Source: Monosporascus cannonballus (taxonomy: Eukaryota > Ascomycota > Sordariomycetes > Xylariales). From it: a stretch of DNA of 64,000 nt. The translations under genes were made by a program, and so were the position numbers. Location: NCBI GenBank assembly GCA_004154925.1, contig QJNS01000284.1, positions 30,231-94,230 on the forward strand. The letters are read 5' to 3'. This document shows positions 49,850 to 62,719 of the stretch, in pieces. Every line of letters begins with the position of its first letter. Within the stretch, counting starts at the first letter, position 1. A model generated the notes under the pieces. It did no database searches and was not told the origin of the DNA. It worked only from the letters and a program-made list of their open reading frames with translations.

Positions 49850-52800
49850 TTTTTAAAAAAAGCTTTAAATACGATAATAAAAAACGTTAATAATTTTATT
49901 ACTTTGGATATATAAATGAAAATGTATTAGTATATCGTAATGGTAAATTACGGAGCTTTAGACAGGAATTATATTGTACCAAATATGGTTAATAAGTTCA
50001 AATTATTATGGATATATAAGTTAAAACCTTATATAATAACGAATACCAAAGATTAAGAATTCGCTTACGATAACGGAAAAATTATACGCGAAATTAATTA
50101 TTTCGAGATTTTTGTTTAAAAATAATATTAGATAATGAATTTCGATATCGCTTTATTTGAAAATTACGATATGATTTTAAGATTATTATAAATACGTTAA
50201 TACGAAATTTTGATTAACGGAAAAATTAATTAAGTAAAATTCGCTTTATTCTTTATTAATAAACGAAAAAAAAGGAATTAAGATTTTAATATTTAATCGA
50301 TAATGGCGATAAATATAGGTATAAGAATATAACAGAAACTTTATTATTTAAAAGAATAAAACATAACAAAAAAACGGGTATTAAAAAGAATACGACGTAT
50401 TATTATTATTAAAGCGAAATTAAAGTAATTAAATAACGATTTAAAATAATAATAGCTTAAAATGTTAAAAAATTTAATTAATTTAATTACTATAATATTA
50501 TAAATATAAGTAGTTTTTTAAAAAGGAATTCGATACGAAATTATTAAAATATAGCGAATAGAATTATAAAATAATTTTTAAGCAAAGATTTTCGACGAAG
50601 TTTTACCTTATTTATAACTGTAGCGGAAACGAATTACGTAGTTTTAGAAAATACCTAAAAGATTGGTTATAAAAAATAGGGATTCGATTTTCGAAATTAG
50701 TAGTAAGTTATTTAAGGTTTTTTGTATTTAAGAAAAATGAAATATTACGATTTATAATTAATTATCGATAATTAAATAATATCATTATTAAAAATCGAAT
50801 ATTATTACCTTAAATTATAAAAATAAAAAACCGATTTTACGGAATAAAATAGTTTATAATATTTGATTTTAAATATAGATATAATTTTATTAGAATTAAA
50901 AAATATAAATGGAAAACAATTCTTAAAACGAAATACAAATTATTTGAATATTTGGTTATATTAATAGGATTTACGAACGTATTAATAACTTTTTAACAGA
51001 TAATAAATTATATATTACGAAAATGTTTCGTTATTTTCGTCGTATATTGTTTTAATGATATTTTTATTTTTTTAAAAAATGGAAAAAAAATGCAAAATAC
51101 GTTTATTAAGATTTTTAAGCTTGATAAGGCGTAAGGTTATTTATTAACGTAAAAGAAATTAATTTTATAAACAGGAAATACAATATTTAAAATATATTAT
51201 TATTTTAAAATATATTAAAATAAATTTTAAAAAATTGCTATAATTACGAAATTGTAAACTTTAACGATAATAAAAAAAAATATAAGTATTTCTTATATTT
51301 ATTAATTATTATAGGAAGTTTATTCGAAATTTTAAGAAGATAATTATATTTTTAACGAACTTTATGAAAAAAATTAAATGGATGTCAAATACGAAAAAAG
51401 TATTTTACGATATAAAAGATATAATTATTGATAAGTTAGTATTAATTATATATAATTTACATTACTTCGTTAAGCTAAAAATTAATATTTCGGATTATAC
51501 GTTAAACGTAATAATTAAATAATTAAATAATTAAGATAATTTGTATCTTGTTATATTTTTTTATATAAACTAAAAAGAACCGATTTTAATTACGGTATTC
51601 CAGATAAGGAATTTATGATTATTATTATGGTATTCTAAAAGTTTAATATTTCCTAAAAGGAAGTTTGTATTAGGTTAAGGTTTATACGGCTTATTAAAAT
51701 TTTTCCCGATTTATTATAATTAGGGAATTTATAGAACGATAATATCGTTATGCAGAAAAATTGGCGAATTTCGATTTCGTTATTATCCATAGGAAAAACT
51801 TAGAAAATAATAAAGCAGATACCTTAAGTAAATAATTAAATTTCGAAAAGAAATTAGTTAAAATTAGTTATATAATTTTCGATACTATTATAAAAGGATA
51901 TTTACGTTTGCAATAAATTACGATAATTCGGGCAGTACGTTTTGATATATATTCGAAAATTTAGTAATATAACGACGGTTTTCTAAAAAACCAAAAAATA
52001 AATAAGATATAAGGTTTAAAGAAATAGTAAAGGAATTTAGTACGAAAAATATATAAATATTAATTATACGAGTATCCAAGAATTTACAAAACCTTAAAAC
52101 GGTTTTAAGGTATATAATTTTTTAAAAAATAAAATTAGCTGTATAAAAATTATATAATAATACGATATTTACGTTAAAGCAAAAATTTGACGATATAAGT
52201 TATATAAAGAATTATAACTATTATTAATCGTAAAATGATTATAATATTTAATTATATTTGATTTTATTATTAAACTTTTTATATTAAAAAGCTTAATTAC
52301 GGAAATATATTACGATAGTATTTTTATAATCGCAAATCTATTTTTGAAATATTTTTATTTTTTACCATAGTATAAGGGTATAAATACCGAACGGATAATC
52401 TATATTTTTTTCAAATATATTTTTAATATATATGGATTATTAATAGAAATTATTTTGAAAAATAGATCGATATTTGTATTTAAGTTTTAGTAAGGCTTTA
52501 TAATATAGATTAGCTTAAATTATAAATTATTTAATTTATTTAGACCTTAGATAAATAAATAAATAAAACAAATTAACCAAATTTGAAACTTTGTTTATAA
52601 TATTATATTAATTACGTAATTAACTTATAATATTAGTTATTATATAAATATTAAGATAATATTAGCGAACGTAAATTTTGAGTTTATTTTAAAAGTTTAT
52701 AAAAAAGTACGCGACGACGATTTAATTAATGTTAAAATAATTTTTATATTAAAATAATTACGATAGTTGTACTAGGAAATTAAAACAAGATTGAAATTCG

Positions 52801-53293
52801 TACGAAATTAAATAAGCAAATATTATAACCAGAAAAGATTAAAGGGATTAATTTTCGAAAAAGAAAAATGGTTTTTGTCGTTATTAAAAATATTTAAATA
52901 AAACAACCTAATAAAAATTCGATTTCAAATATATTGGTCGATATAAAATTATTAAAAAGAATCTTAAAATATAATTATTAATTGAAACTTTTACCAAAAG
53001 TTAAATTCCATCCAATTTTCTATGTTTTTTTATTCGAGTTAATAGCGAATATAATTAAGGTGCATACGGTATAAAATAACGTAAAGGTGAAAAAAGAACA
53101 AGTATACGAAGTAAAGAAAATTTTCGGTATGCGAAAATAAGATAGATTCACTTAATACCTAATTAAATAAAAAAAACATCCAGATTCCGAGAATACCTGA
53201 AAATCTGCTAAAAACTTTACTAGCGCTTAACGCCTGTTAAAAAACTTTTATTAATAACGATGGAATTATCAAAAATAATTACGTCCTAATTAA
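49850..53293 (+). pseudogene. Element F pol with chromodomain, broken
   Basis: Protease relic at about 49925-50200 (NYGALDRNYIVPNMVNKF). RT box VVYCFNDIFIF near 51035-51070. RNase H from about 51475. Integrase at about 52.1-52.8 kb. GPY/F-like segment near 52.9-53.08 kb. Chromodomain at about 53150-53240 (SENT, stop). The frame ends KQLRPN-like with TAA at 53291-53293. The order and spacing match C. Confidence 0.82.
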
Positions 53294-53810
53294 TGTTTTT
53301 AATGGATTAATCGGTATTACCGATACCAGATTAGTTTACAGGACCAATAAGAGGAATTAATACGGCCATGAAAGCTTCGGCGATAGCCTGTTTCTGGCGT
53401 TTTTGCTTTTCCAGTTTTTCGAATGATTATAATTCCCGTTATATTATTTTTATTTTTTTCCGAAAACCGATTAAACGCGTAATAACCTTATTTATTTTTT
53501 GTTAATAACGTTTTTATAATTTTAAAAAACCTTCCTTTGCAAAAACCTTTTTTCGCTTTAGGCGTTAGTTTTCGGTACGAATGTTTTTTAAGGAAAAAGG
53601 AAAAACGCCGGTTCCATCGCAAAGATATTTACGTTTACCGCAAGTTTTACATTTTAAAACGTTTTCTATTATTTCATATTTGTAACTTTTGAAAAAACAT
53701 AAAAAGTACTGTATAACTTTAAAATTAAGATCGTCAAAAATAAAAAGCAAATTTTGCTAACGAATAATAAAGGAAAGCTAACGACAACTTTTAATAATAC
53801 GATCTGATAT
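53286..53810 (-). pseudogene. Antisense Cys-rich accessory ORF of element F (best-preserved motif)
   Basis: Minus-strand frame ending at TAG 53286-53288. The probable start is ATA at 53808-53810, a RIPed ATG, giving 175 codons. Codons over 53565-53750 are open. They contain VLKCKTCGKRKYLCDGTGVF, an intact Cys-x2-Cys-x6-Cys cluster resembling half of a Zn2Cys6-type binding motif. A basic segment, RLKRKKVFAKEGF, then a helix, KINKVITRLIGFRKKIKII, and a charged coiled-coil-like stretch, SFEKLEKQKRQKQAIAEAF, follow. It ends SIKNIN. The stop overlaps pol's stop in CCTAATTAA. Zinc and nucleic-acid binding are inferences from sequence character only. Confidence 0.78.
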
Positions 53811-53882
53811 CGTAATAAATTAATAATATTTACTAAGAAAAATGAAATTTTAAAGGTAAGATTTTCGGGACAGGGGAGATCG

Positions 53883-54259
53883 TATTACGATTTTATAAAT
53901 TTCGGTCTTAGGAAATAATTAACGAAAATAATACGGACCACCTTTCGAGTTACGTAATAGGTTTTAGCGAAAATCCGCTAAGTACGACTAATTAGCATTA
54001 AATAACCGTTTAACAAAAGTTTATTAAGTACGGTTAAGTAAAGATAAATAATAATATTAAAAATTAATATATATATGCTTATTATTTCCATAATTTAAAT
54101 AATTTAAGCTTATAATAACAATTCGTTACCTAAGGCACCTTTGGTATTACGAGATGTGATATATTACTGTATTTATTGCTCAGATTCCTACGATACTTTT
54201 GCCAACATAAACCCGTACGACTAAGGTTTAATAGTTGATTAAACCCCCTAGCCGTCACA
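53883..54259 (+). repeat. Element F 3' LTR
   Basis: 377 bp. It is preceded by the polypurine tract ending GGGACAGGGGAGATCG (53867-53882) and followed by GTAAG. Confidence 0.92.
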
Positions 54260-55608
54260 GTAAGAGTATATACGCTTCGGCTTTGCGGTGCTGTATCGCC
54301 ATTAGATCGATCGCTTTATAAGAACAAATTAACGTGGGGTTTTCAAGCCAAGTACGTCCGAGAACGCTTCTGCGTATACGCATATTTTCCCTATTAAGGG
54401 TATCGCGGTGATCGGCTGCCATCCTGACGATTATACGCTCTAGGCTTTCGGTTACCCCAAACAGGTCGCTACGGTTGCTGAGAAGGTAGCTTTTGATATG
54501 TTTATGATTGAATTTGACGGGTGATGTAATCCGAGTACCATAATTGCGATACTGCGAGGTGTAACAGTTAGCTTACTTATAACGGTATAGGAAATACGTA
54601 TTTTCGAGATACGTTACAATATCTTCCTGATCGTTACCGAATTCGTTAATCAGCTTCTTTTAAGATTTTTCGAATTCTTCCGTTGTCTGGGAGTATATTA
54701 TATGCGATTAGCATAAAAAGATACCTTTTTAAATATGGGGGATCTTTATGGGAAACGTATTTAAAGGTCGAACTTTATTATTTTGACCTAGGCTGTTAAG
54801 CTGCCGTAACTGTTGCGCTTTAACGTCGACGAAGTAATAGTAATTTAGGTTTTCGTTATTTGGGTTTTTTTATTGTTATCGTTATTCCGATCTTAAGGTG
54901 CCTTTTTTCATTTACGATTAATTTGACGGATAACGGTTTTGTTAACATGGAAAATATAAATCTATTGTTAAGCCAAGAAGAGTTGTTTAATTGTTACTTT
55001 TTTAAATTTTTTCTTAAAATCAGATTATAACACTTCAGGCTTCCGAATATTTAGTTTTCGCAATAAATATACGTAGCTTTCCATAAGCCAGCCGTACTAG
55101 AGCCGAATCTGATCAGGAATAACGCCGAAATATATGTTAAATATTGATCCAGTGTATGTAAAACTCGTTATGTTAAAAAAGAGCATATGATATTTATTCG
55201 TTTTGTACGTATTATCGAAACTTGCGACTTTCGGATACCGTTTCCATATATTTACGTACCAAGGGTGCGTCCAGACGGCGGTAGCGATACGTATAAAATC
55301 ATTATTTTCGTATTTGATACGATAGGGAAAGTCGTTATTTTGTAAACATTTCACGAAAGCTTACGTCCCGGTATACTCGTTTAGCTTTTCGTGTCGACAT
55401 TTCTGAATGTAATTATTTATATCCTTGTACGTTATTTCGTAACTTGGAAAGGCCGTTTTAATGGTAGCATAAATATCCTGCAGCAGGATATTATTTGCAG
55501 CCATATTTTTGATCATTAGCTTTTCGTTTTCGGTTAGGCGGCAGGCTTGGGGGCAGAGGTTACAGCAATTCCACCGAAATCTACCGGTTACGCAATTCGT
55601 TGCGTAAC
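54260..55608 (-). pseudogene. MULE transposase, central catalytic part
   Basis: Minus-strand frame between the F and G insertions. N-terminal region: 55361-55603 (LLQDIYATIKTAFPSYEI, KDINNYIQKCRHEKL). MULE catalytic domain: DNTYKTNKYHMLFFNI with the first Asp at 55214-55216; YGWLMESYVYLLRKL; the second Asp in SDFKKKFKKV at 55019-55021; IFHVNKTV near 54931-54957. Then TTEEFEKS, YRNYGTRITSPV and HIKSYLLSNRSDLF lead into the SWIM part beyond F. About ten in-frame TAA/TAG/TGA codons show mild RIP-type damage. It would cut and paste the MULE between terminal inverted repeats. Confidence 0.87.
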
Positions 55609-55996
55609 TGTCATGACCCAATGGGCCACGGTCTGTAAAAACGGTCTGTCATGACCCAACCACAAGTGCGTGGTAGAGTAGGTTACGTAATGGATTACCA
55701 ACTCACTGGTGGTAAGCTAGTAAACCGGATCATTAACTTATTAATGGTAAGCCAGTAAGCCGGATTACTAATTTACTGGTAATAAGCCAATAAGCTAAAT
55801 CAAGATATATACGTTTATTATTTTTATAATTTAAATAACTTTAATTTATAATATAATATTATTATTTAAAATATTTTTTAAAAATACGAAACGTAATATG
55901 TTATTATATGTATTACTTAGATTTTTATAATACTTTTGTTAATATAAACCCGTATAACTAAAGTTTAATAATTAATTAAACCGTTTAGCCGATATA
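55609..55996 (+). repeat. Element G 5' LTR
   Basis: 388 bp with about three 35-bp repeat units (ACTGGTGGTAAGC... type, about 55690-55800), two more than its 3' partner. The end GCCGATATA is a mutated GCCGTCACA. Confidence 0.9.
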
Positions 55997-56115
55997 CGCT
56001 AAAAACTTTTATTTAATAATACCGTTAAACTTTAAATAATATCGCCGATATTACATTTACTAATAAACAGCCCGAATAATTTATTTACCAAATCCTTAAT
56101 TATTTAAACATTAAA

Positions 56116-57090
56116 ATGGAATCTAAGGAGGAAAAAAAGCCTTATTTTTTGGCGAAAAAGAATTTCGACATTTAGATATTATAAACGAACGATTTTTTAG
56201 CTTAAAAAAATAATGACGATTTTACGATACTTTTTTAAGCCGCTTATAAAAAACTTAAAAAAAAAGAAGAATTTTCGAAACCGGGAAACCTTTTTAAATA
56301 AGCTAGATTATTTAGTTAAATTTAACGAAAAAATTAAAAAAGGTCCATGACTTTTTTAAGCCAAAGCTTTTCAATAAAACTTTAATTAAATTATAATTAT
56401 TTTTAATATAATAGCAAATATATTTTAAGTATTTTCTGATTTAATTTATTATATTATTATATAAATAGAATTTGTAATTAATCGGTTTACTAGAAATACG
56501 ATTATTTAATTTAAGTCTGTTATAAAGATATATGTTATTTTGTTAACTAAAAAACAAAACCTAAAAATAATACATATATATAATAATTACGAATAATTTA
56601 AATGAATATTAAAAAAAGTTTTCGAAATAATAAATTAGAAAATAAAAGCCGAAATATAAATCTAATAATTACGATAAAAGGGATTAACATTTAGTTACGG
56701 TAATATATTAATTTAATTAGTCCTTAAATTAAATTAAGGACAAAAAATATTAATACCTAAGTTTTACCAAAGCTCAAAAAATAAAAAAAAAATTAAATTT
56801 ATTTAACTTAATTATTTATCGGATTATATCTTTATAGTAATTAAGATTAACGATCGATAATATATATGGCGTATTAAAGATACCAAAGAAAAAAATAATA
56901 ATAAACCCTAATATATAATTAATACCAGTATTTTTTAATATAATAACACGTTTTACGATATAGAACTAAGACTTATAGAATTAAATGTTATAATTATAAC
57001 AAGATGGAATACAAAGTAGCATATTATAAAGTATTTAAAAAGCCCCTTTAAAATAATTAAAAACCTATACTTAAAAAGTAATCCAGAAAA
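56116..57090 (+). pseudogene. Element G gag, broken
   Basis: ATG 56116 opens MESKEEKKPYFLAKKNF. The knuckle relic KCYNYNKMEYKVAYYKVFKKP is at about 56979-57045 with Cys/His lost. It has the same layout as F. Confidence 0.73.
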
Positions 57091-58009
57091 ACTTAAAAAA
57101 ACGAAAACAAATTTATTAATATAATTTAGCCTAAGTATATACCAGGTTTCTTATAACGAAAAATCTAATAAGGAATACGAAAAGCTAAAAAGCTGGCTTA
57201 ATAAATATTATAAATATAACAAAAAGTATTATAACGATAATTACGTAAATATTAGAATTAAACAGAAAAATTCTATCCCGGAACTCCCTATCGATACGGC
57301 AAAATATATGCCATATATTATCGACGACGAGAATATCTTAATTACGAAACAAAAATTATATTTATAAATAGATTACCCATATATATTATAAAAGAATCGA
57401 ATTTTTAAACCGTACCGGAAATAATAAAAATAATAAAAAATAGTATCGATATTTTTGATTTATAACGCCAGGAAATATTTAATAACTGGCCGAAATAAAA
57501 ATTTAGCTCGACGGAAAACAATACCTATAAAAAAACCCTTTTTGTGATTTTCAGTAATATAATTACCACACAAAAAAAGATTTAATTTAACGCATAATAA
57601 AAAGGTATTATTAGAAAATTATTACGGATTTTTATTTTGAATTAATATTTATTATAAACTTTTACAAAAAAAGGTTATTAAAGAAAGAATACCTTAATTT
57701 ATAAAAGAATTTTAAAATAAAAATTAAAATAACTCATAATAATATATAATCAAAAATATAAGAAAATAATGTATTTAATAAACACAGGATAATAAAACTA
57801 AAAATAATTAATATAACTAAAAAATAATATACCGGTAAAAACAATAAATATAATAATTCAACGAATTAAACGAAAAAATATAAATAAAATTGCATAAATT
57901 TAAATAAAAAATAAAAAATAGATTATGTATAAAAAAGTCGCAAAATAATAAAATCCAAAAAAATCAACGGAAATTCCCAAATAAAGCTTTAAACGCAATA
58001 ATAAAAATT

Positions 58010-61000
58010 ATTAATAACTTTATTACTTTAAATATACGAGTCAAAACGTATTAATATACCGCAATAATAAATTACGGAGCTTTAGGCGGGAATTATATTA
58101 TATCAAATATAGTTAATAAATTTAAATTGCTAAAAAGATATACGTTAAAACCTTATATAATTATAAATACCGAAAATTAAAAATTCGCTTACGATAACCG
58201 AAAAGTTATACGCAAAATTAATTACTTTAAAATTTTGATTTAAGGACGCTACTAAATAGTTCATTTCGTATCGTTTTATTTAAGAATTACGATATAATCT
58301 TAAGATTATAATAGATATATTAGTACAGAATTTTAATTAACGGAAAAACTAGCTAAATAAAATTTATTTTATTTTTTATTAATAAATTTAAAAAAAGAAA
58401 TTAAAATTTTAATATTCGATTAATACTAATAACAAATATAAGGATAAAAATACGATAAAAACCTTATTATTTAAAAAGATAAAATATAAGAAAAAAACGG
58501 GTATTAAAAGATACGATATACAGTTATTATTATTAGAATAAAATGAAAGTAATTAAATAAAGATTTAAAATAATAACCCGAAAAATTAAAAACTTTAATT
58601 AATATATTACTATAATACTATAAGTATAAGTAACTTTTTAAAAAGGAATTAAATACGAAATTATTAAAATATAGTAAATAAAATTATAAAATAATCGTTA
58701 AAGAAATATTTTAACGAAGTTTTACCTTATTTCTAATTTTAACGAAAACAAATTACGTATTTTTAAAAAATACTTAAGAAATCGATTATAAAAAAGATAG
58801 ATTTAACCTTCTAAATTACTAGTAAAATATCTTATGTTTTTTATATTAAAAAGAACGGAAAATTGCGACTTATAATTAATTATCGATAATTATATAATAT
58901 TATATTTAAAACTCAAATATTTTTACCGTTAATGATAAAAATAAAAAACCGACTTTATGGAGCAAAATAATATATAATATTGGATTTTAAAAATAAATAT
59001 AATTTTATTAAGATAAAAATAATACGAATAAAAAATTATTTTTAAAATAAAACACGAATTACTTAAGTATTTAATTATATTAATAAAATTTATAAATATA
59101 TTAACAACCTCTTAACAAATAATAAATTATATATTATGAAAATATCTTAATATTTTCGTCATTTATTATTTCGATAATATTCTTCTTTTTTAAAAACCGG
59201 AAAAAATATATATAAAATATGTTTATATAGTTTTTTAACCTTTATAAAACGTAAGGTTATTTATTCATACAGAAAAATTTATTTTATAAATAAAAAATAA
59301 AATATCTAGGACGTATTATTATTTTACAATATATTAAAATAAACCTTAAGAAAATCGCTATATTTATACCATAATGAAGGTTAACGATAATATAGAAAGT
59401 ATAAGTATTTTTTCGATTTGTTAATTATTATAAGAAATTTATTTAAAATTTTAATAAAATAATTATATTTTTAATAAATTTTACGAAAAAAGGTTTAAAT
59501 AAACGTTAAATACGAAACCAATATTTTAAAATATTAAAGATACGGTTATTCACAAATTAATATTAATTATGTACGATTTAAATCGCTTTATTAAACTAAA
59601 AGCCGATATTTCAAATTATACGTTTAACGTAATAATCGATTAAGGAAATAATTAAGGCAAATTATATTTTAATGCATTTTTTCGTATACATTAAAAAAAG
59701 CCGAATTTAATTACAGTATTCCAAATAAGGAATTTATAATTATTATTATGGTATTTCGAAAATTTAAGTATTTTTTAAAAGGATTTTATATTAAATTAAA
59801 GTTTATACAAATTATTAAACTTTTACTTAATTTATTATAACCAAAAAGTTTACCGGACAATAATTCCGTTATACGGAAAAATTGGCAAATTTTAATTTTA
59901 TTATTATTTATAAAAACATTCAGAAAATAACAAAGCGGATACCTTAAATAAATAATTAAATTTCGAAAAAAGTTAATTAAAATTAATTATATAACTTTCG
60001 ATATTATTATAAAAGAATATTTACGCCCGTAATAAATTGCGATAATTCGGGTAATATCTTTCGATATATATCAAAAGATATAATAATGTAACACTAATTT
60101 CCCAGAAAACCAAAAAATAAATAAAATATAAATTTTAGAACAATATCAAAATGCTTTAGTACGAAAAATATACGAATATTAGCTATACGAATATCCAGAG
60201 ATCCATAAAATCTTAAAACGGTTTTAACATATATATTTCTTTTTTTAAATGAAACTAACGGTATAAAAAATTATATTATAATACGATATTTGCGCCAGAA
60301 TAAAGATTGGATAATATAAATTATACGGAAAATTATAGTTATTATTTATTATAAAACGATTATAATATTAAATTATATTCGACTTTATTAGCAAATTTCT
60401 TTTATTAAAAAATTCTAATTATAAAAATATATTACGATAGCATTTTCGTAATCGTCGACCGATTTACGAAATTTTTTATTTTTTACTATATTACAAAAAT
60501 AAAAATGCCGAACAAATAATACATATATTTTTTAATTATATTTTTAATATATACGAATTGTTAATAAAAATTATTTTAAATTAAAGATTAATATTTGCAT
60601 TTAAGTTTTGGCACCGTTTTATAATATAAATCGGCCTAAATTATAAGTTATTTAACATATTTAAATCTTAGATAAATAAGTAAATAAAACGGATAAATTA
60701 AACCTTAAAAACTTACTTACAATACTATATTAATTACGAACAAAATAATTAAGTTAAAAAGTTACTTATTGCATAATTAGCTTATTATATTAATTATTAT
60801 AAAAGCATTAAAATAATATTAGCAAACGCAAATTTTGGTTTTATTTCAGAAATATACAAAATAATACGTAACGACGGTTTAATTAATATTAAAATAGTTT
60901 TTATATCAAATTAATTACGATAATTATATTAAAAAAATAAAAACAAAATTAAAATTCGTACGAAATAAAACAAGTAAATACTATAACTAGAAAGAATTAA

Positions 61001-61454
61001 GGGAATTAATTTTCAAAAAAAGAAAAATGGTTTTTCTTGTTACAAAAGAATTTAAATAAAGTAACCCAGCAAAAAGCTCGATTTCAAATATATCGGTCCA
61101 TATAAAATTACTAAGAAAATTTCAAAAAATAATTAGTAATTAGAACCGTTACCAAAAGTTAAATTTTATTTAATTGTTTACGCTATTTTAGTTAAATTAA
61201 TAACGGATATAATTAAAATACATACGGTATAAGACAATATAAAAATAAAAAACAAATACGTATACGAAATAAAAAAATTTCTCGATATGCAAAAATAAAA
61301 CGGACTTATCTAGTACCTAATCAAGTAAAAAAAGTATCTAGACTCTGGAAATACCTAGAAACTAGCTAAAAATCTTATTAACGCCTAACGCCTATTAAAA
61401 AGTTTTCACCAGTAATAACGGAATTACTTAAAATAATAACATTCTAATCTATAA
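58010..61454 (+). pseudogene. Element G pol with chromodomain, broken
   Basis: Protease relic NYGALGGNYIISNI at about 58065-58110. RT box VIYYFDNILLF near 59150-59185 (second Asp to Asn). RNase H from about 59595 (KADISNYTFNVII). Integrase at about 60.25-60.96 kb (IFVIVDRFTKFF near 60440-60480). Chromodomain at about 61310-61400. Ends with TAA at 61452-61454. It is more damaged than C. Confidence 0.8.
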
Positions 61455-61935
61455 AATTCAAAAAAGAAGCCCTTAATTTATCGTATTCCAATTAATAATA
61501 TCCATTTTGCTTAAGGCCTGAATCTTAATTACAGACTTTAACCCCAATTACATAAGGTCGTTAAAATCGTCCAAAAATTAAAGGGTACGATTAACAAATT
61601 TCGTACTTTAGGATTAATAATGCTGGCATTAACGACATATATAAAAAAAACGCGCAAAAACTTTAAATAGAAATTTTTCGGCCTTTAATTTTTCTTTTTT
61701 TTAATTTTTTCGACTTTGCAATATAACGATTAATTATAAAAATAAGGATTCCCATTTTATGGTACGAATAACTTCGGCAAATATATTTCTTATAACGGGA
61801 AACCTCGTCTATTATTTGGTAATTAAGCTGTCAGGCAAAGCAAAAAAACAAAATATTACGTTAAAAACCTGTAAGTTTAATTAAATTAGCCAGGGGAAAT
61901 CGTTATTCAAATTTGCAAAAACAACGCTTAAATAT
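61444..61935 (-). pseudogene. Antisense Cys-rich accessory ORF of element G
   Basis: Minus-strand frame from ATA 61933-61935 (RIPed ATG) to TAG 61444-61446, 164 codons, exactly the length of the copy in D. It reads IFKRCFCKFE, then RFPLANLIKLTGF, QLNYQIIDEVSRYKKYI and RYIAKSKKLKKRK, matching D residue for residue apart from RIP changes. The stop lies next to pol's TAA on the other strand. The equal length of D and G argues that the frame was under constraint before RIP. Confidence 0.72.
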
Positions 61936-62022
61936 ATCGGAAAACATAATAAATAAATACAAAAAACTTATTAAAGAAAAAAGGGAAATCTTAAGGGCAA
62001 AATTTGTAAAAAAGGGAAATCG

Positions 62023-62339
62023 TATCATAATCTACTAGGCCACGGTTTTCAGAAAAAGTTTATCATAACCCAACCACAAATACGCAGTAGGGCAAGTCAT
62101 ATAATAGATTACCAACTTACTGGTAATAAGCCAGCAAGCCGGATCAAAATATATACGCTTATTATTTTAATAATTTAGATAACTTTAGCTTGCAATAAAA
62201 TATCGTTATTTAAGGCACCCTTGGAATTACGAAACGTAATACGTTATTATATCCATTACTCAGATTCCCACGATATTCCTACTAATATAAACCCGTACGA
62301 CTAAGGTTTAATAGTTGGTTAAACCGCCTAGCCGTCACA
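62023..62339 (+). repeat. Element G 3' LTR
   Basis: 317 bp, preceded by polypurine AAAAAAGGGAAATCG and followed by GTAAC. It has one 35-bp repeat unit only, 71 bp shorter than the 5' LTR. Confidence 0.92.
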
Positions 62340-62460
62340 GTAACCGCCAAGCTCAATCCACTTATTTAGGTTTTTTCTGAGATAGATATCTATTCATTTG
62401 AAACTTTCGTGGATTGTTATAATAAGTGAACCTCGTAGCGGTGTAAGTCCCGTTATTAGT
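62340..62460 (-). pseudogene. MULE transposase, N-terminal part
   Basis: Continues the MULE frame to the right of element G: minus strand LTPLRGSLIITIHESFK, stop, IDIYLRKNLNKWIELGGYATN over the GTAAC junction. This resembles the short conserved start of Hop-type transposases. The initiator codon is not clear; readable sequence runs to about 62460. The total coding length of the three pieces is about 2.26 kb, normal for this family. Confidence 0.65.
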
Positions 62461-62719
62461 GAAGTTTAGTTATATAAGTAGCGATATTAATGGATGGCTA
62501 TTTATTACGCTATAAAAAGGGTCCCACCAACCCGGAAACACCTAACATTTCAACCCATTACTCCCCCATAACTTTAAACATAATTATTTCCTAATAACGA
62601 AAATGGTATATTTAAAATATTTAAATTTTTGCGGTCATTTTAATACCGGGCTTGGCCTAAGGAAATAACCGTATTATTAGATGTGGGTTATCTATTAATA
62701 AATATATTATTTTTATTCA
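62461..62719. other. MULE upstream flank
   Basis: Mixed composition, no frame supported. It could hold the MULE promoter and terminal inverted repeat, but no partner repeat was found on the far side. Confidence 0.45.

Larger units (their letters stand above)
47522..54259 (+). mobile_element. Element F: chromovirus inserted in the MULE gene
   Basis: LTRs 47522-47899 and 53883-54259 run from TGTTACGACC to GCCGTCACA. Target duplication is GTGAG (47517-47521) and GTAAG (54260-54264), differing by one RIP-type change. Internal gag-pol is on the plus strand and the Cys-rich antisense ORF on the minus strand. Removing F rejoins the MULE frame without a shift, which confirms the borders. Confidence 0.93.
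55609..62339 (+). mobile_element. Element G: chromovirus inserted in the MULE N-terminus
   Basis: LTRs 55609-55996 and 62023-62339 run from TGTCATGACC (RIPed TATCATAA) to GCCGTCACA. Target duplication GTAAC is exact at 55604-55608 and 62340-62344. It carries plus-strand gag-pol and the minus-strand Cys-rich ORF. Removing G restores the MULE frame (IELGGYATN across the junction). G and D share the same LTR repeat and 492-bp antisense ORFs, so they are one subfamily. Confidence 0.93.

Noticed and set aside
62426..62470. tRNA-like GTGTAAGTCCCG stretch
   Set aside because: No cloverleaf with acceptor and anticodon stems could be built, and the region reads as the MULE N-terminus on the minus strand.
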